DNA from: Paracoccus sp. R12_2
Lineage (GTDB): Bacteria > Pseudomonadota > Alphaproteobacteria > Rhodobacterales > Rhodobacteraceae
Length of the DNA: 64,000 nucleotides
Direction of reading: 5' to 3'
Assembly (NCBI RefSeq): GCF_017744015.1
Contig: NZ_JAGHRA010000015.1
Coordinates: forward strand, 41,493 to 105,492
Shown one piece after another: positions 62,913-64,000 of the stretch. Numbering within the stretch: the first letter of the stretch is position 1; every line of letters begins with the position of its first letter. The notes below the pieces were generated by a model. It saw nothing but the letters and a program-made list of their open reading frames with translations. It searched no databases and was not told where the DNA came from. Both the position numbers and the translations under genes were made by a program.

Positions 62913-63773
62913 ATGAACCAGATCAGGTATTTTTTGGCTGTCTGCCAGCATCGCAACTTCACCCATGCCGCTAGCGCCTCAAATGTTTCCCAACCGTCCC
63001 TGACGACCGCGATCAAGAAGCTTGAACACGAGCTCGGGGGTGATCTGTTTGTCAGGGACCGCGCGGGATGCAGGTTGACGGCACTCGGAAAACTCATGCA
63101 GCCAAGGCTACAGAAAGCGCATGACGAAACGCAGGCAGCTAAGGCAGAAGCCGTCCGCCACACGCGACTAGCGCGGGTTCCTATTTCTGTCGGTGTTGGC
63201 GAAACGATTGGTCACAACCGGATTTCAGCCGCCGTGGAACGCTTCCGTACACGATTGCCGCAAGCCGAAATAGAGTTGATCGTGGCGTCTGCCTCCAAGC
63301 TTCTGGCCGGATTGCGAGAGGGTGAATTTGACGTCGTTGTCACAGCGACGACGGTCAGTGAAGACCTCTATCGAATAGACCAGCTCTATGACGAGTCCTA
63401 CAAGGTTGTGGTGTCCAAGTCGCACCCGTTGTCTGAACGAGACGCTATTTCTCTTTCGACACTCGCTGAAACTGACATGCTCGATCGACCCAATTGCGAA
63501 ATGCGGGATGCGTTGCATGGGGCATGTGCAGACCAAGGTCACGAACTCTACGCGGCCTATCGGTCAAATCGCGTGGATTGGTTAGTCGAACTCGCGCGGC
63601 AGGGATTAGGCGCGGTGATTTTGCCAACCACGGCAATTCCAGCAGACAGCGGCCTAGTTTCGATACCCATCGACGGCCTTGAAATTTCGCGAACTGTTTC
63701 TGCTCTTCGTTATCGGCACCAAACGACGAGGCCAGAGACAAATGATCTGATCCGTGAGATTGCGCGTGTGTAG
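62913..63773 (+). CDS. LysR family transcriptional regulator
   Basis: The 286-residue protein has the LysR winged helix: MNQIRYFLAVCQHRNFTHAA, ASNVSQPSLTTAIKKLEHEL and GGDLFVRDRAGCRLTALG. The effector domain (about 90-285) includes VPISVGVGETIGHN and LVELARQGLGAVILPTT. GTG 62889 and GTG 62907 are in-frame alternatives to ATG 62913. It is divergent from the ABM-like secreted protein, which it probably regulates. GC content and codon use appear lower than in the rest of the window. Confidence 0.92.
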   Translation: MNQIRYFLAVCQHRNFTHAASASNVSQPSLTTAIKKLEHELGGDLFVRDRAGCRLTALGKLMQPRLQKAHDETQAAKAEAVRHTRLARVPISVGVGETIGHNRISAAVERFRTRLPQAEIELIVASASKLLAGLREGEFDVVVTATTVSEDLYRIDQLYDESYKVVVSKSHPLSERDAISLSTLAETDMLDRPNCEMRDALHGACADQGHELYAAYRSNRVDWLVELARQGLGAVILPTTAIPADSGLVSIPIDGLEISRTVSALRYRHQTTRPETNDLIREIARV

Positions 63774-63935
63774 GCGTAGTATCATTGATGGCCGACATTC
63801 GCGCATAGTGCAGTAACTGGTACTTTGGGCTCCAAGTGGACCTTCGTTCCAATGAAGTCGAACGGCAGCTCTGGGCCGAGGCTGTGTGGAAACGCTGTTC
63901 CGTGGTAAGCTTTTGCAAGGCAGTGGGAGGCAGGG
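63774..63935. mobile_element. Likely left end of an IS1182-type element
   Basis: The DNA between the LysR stop and the transposase start should contain the left terminal repeat. GCTGTGTGGAAACG at 63881-63894 resembles insertion-sequence ends, but the true boundary needs the right end, which is outside the window. Confidence 0.4.
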
Positions 63936-64000
63936 ATGGCACGTTTCATCGATGGCATCGACCGGGAACAGGTCACGCTTTTCCCGGATCGTCTTGAGGA
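63936..64000 (+). CDS. IS1182-family transposase, N-terminal fragment (cut by window edge)
   Basis: Twenty-one residues are visible, beginning MARFIDGIDREQVTLFPDRL. This matches the usual start of IS1182-type transposases (M-x-R-F-I-x-G-x-D-R-x-Q-x-T-L-F-P). GGGAGG precedes the ATG. The rest, with the DDE catalytic residues, lies outside, so it cannot be said whether the element is intact. Confidence 0.75.
   Translation, partial: MARFIDGIDREQVTLFPDRLE

Overview
The window looks like a chromosomal stretch of a Rhodobacteraceae alphaproteobacterium, most probably Paracoccus or a close relative. This rests on uniformly high GC, the CcrM (GANTC) methylase with GANTC sites at its promoter, COQ9 next to rpsU, DUF721/mutY/dsbA neighbours, a GSCFA protein, and a spermidine-type catecholate siderophore gene set. 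The genus is an inference; no rRNA lies in the window.

Layout. 1-4.4 kb: tail of a glycerophosphodiesterase, a COG3146 acyltransferase-like protein, a peroxiredoxin, a ferredoxin-reductase-type flavoprotein and rsmD. 4.4-9.9 kb: two large proteins that look type-I secreted (a cadherin-like/5'-nucleotidase fusion and an RTX serralysin-type protease) flank thyA-folA. 10-14.6 kb: rfbCBDA (dTDP-L-rhamnose) and a family 2 glycosyltransferase. 14.6-20.7 kb: flagellar operon flgB-flgC-fliE-fliQ-flgF-flgG-flgA-flgH-fliL on the minus strand, with fliI divergent. 20.8-23.7 kb: a Crp/Fnr regulator, an extensin-like protein and an L,D-transpeptidase. 23.9-29.3 kb: a tightly coupled catabolic operon (lone TRAP large permease, IclR regulator, FadJ-type bifunctional enzyme, thiolase). 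29.4-34.4 kb: a GntR/UTRA regulator divergent from an Fsr-like MFS gene that overlaps a sulfotransferase-like/GT90 fusion, then allA and rnhB. 34.5-38.8 kb: ccrM, a GSCFA/SGNH pair and an AlkB-type hydroxylase. 38.8-50.2 kb: mutY, DUF721, dsbA-like, mscL, ald with a divergent Lrp-type gene, an Asp/Gly/Ser-rich secreted protein, rpsU, COQ9, a quinone oxidoreductase, maeB, a GT32-like protein and DUF2218.

The most interesting region is 50.2-59.3 kb, a compact catecholate siderophore locus. It has a free-standing VibH-like condensation protein, EntE, a free-standing aryl carrier protein, EntA, a free-standing isochorismatase, EntC, an EntD-type phosphopantetheinyl transferase and a TonB-dependent receptor. 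EntC, EntB and EntA would make 2,3-dihydroxybenzoate (DHB), EntE would load it onto the carrier protein, and the single condensation protein would transfer it to a soluble amine. No amino-acid-activating NRPS module is present, so the locus by itself predicts a bis-catechol polyamide such as bis(DHB)spermidine rather than a finished oxazoline siderophore of the parabactin type. A 21-bp motif (TAATCCTTA-N7-AGTTG) occurs upstream of both entC and the receptor gene, each time pointing toward the gene. This is a candidate iron-responsive element.

59.6-64 kb: a tRNA-Pro(CGG) gene followed by accessory-looking modules (Lrp regulator with a PLP ammonia-lyase-like enzyme; a secreted tandem-duplicated ABM-like protein with a LysR regulator) and the start of an IS1182-type transposase at the right edge. 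No CRISPR array, rRNA or prophage was seen.
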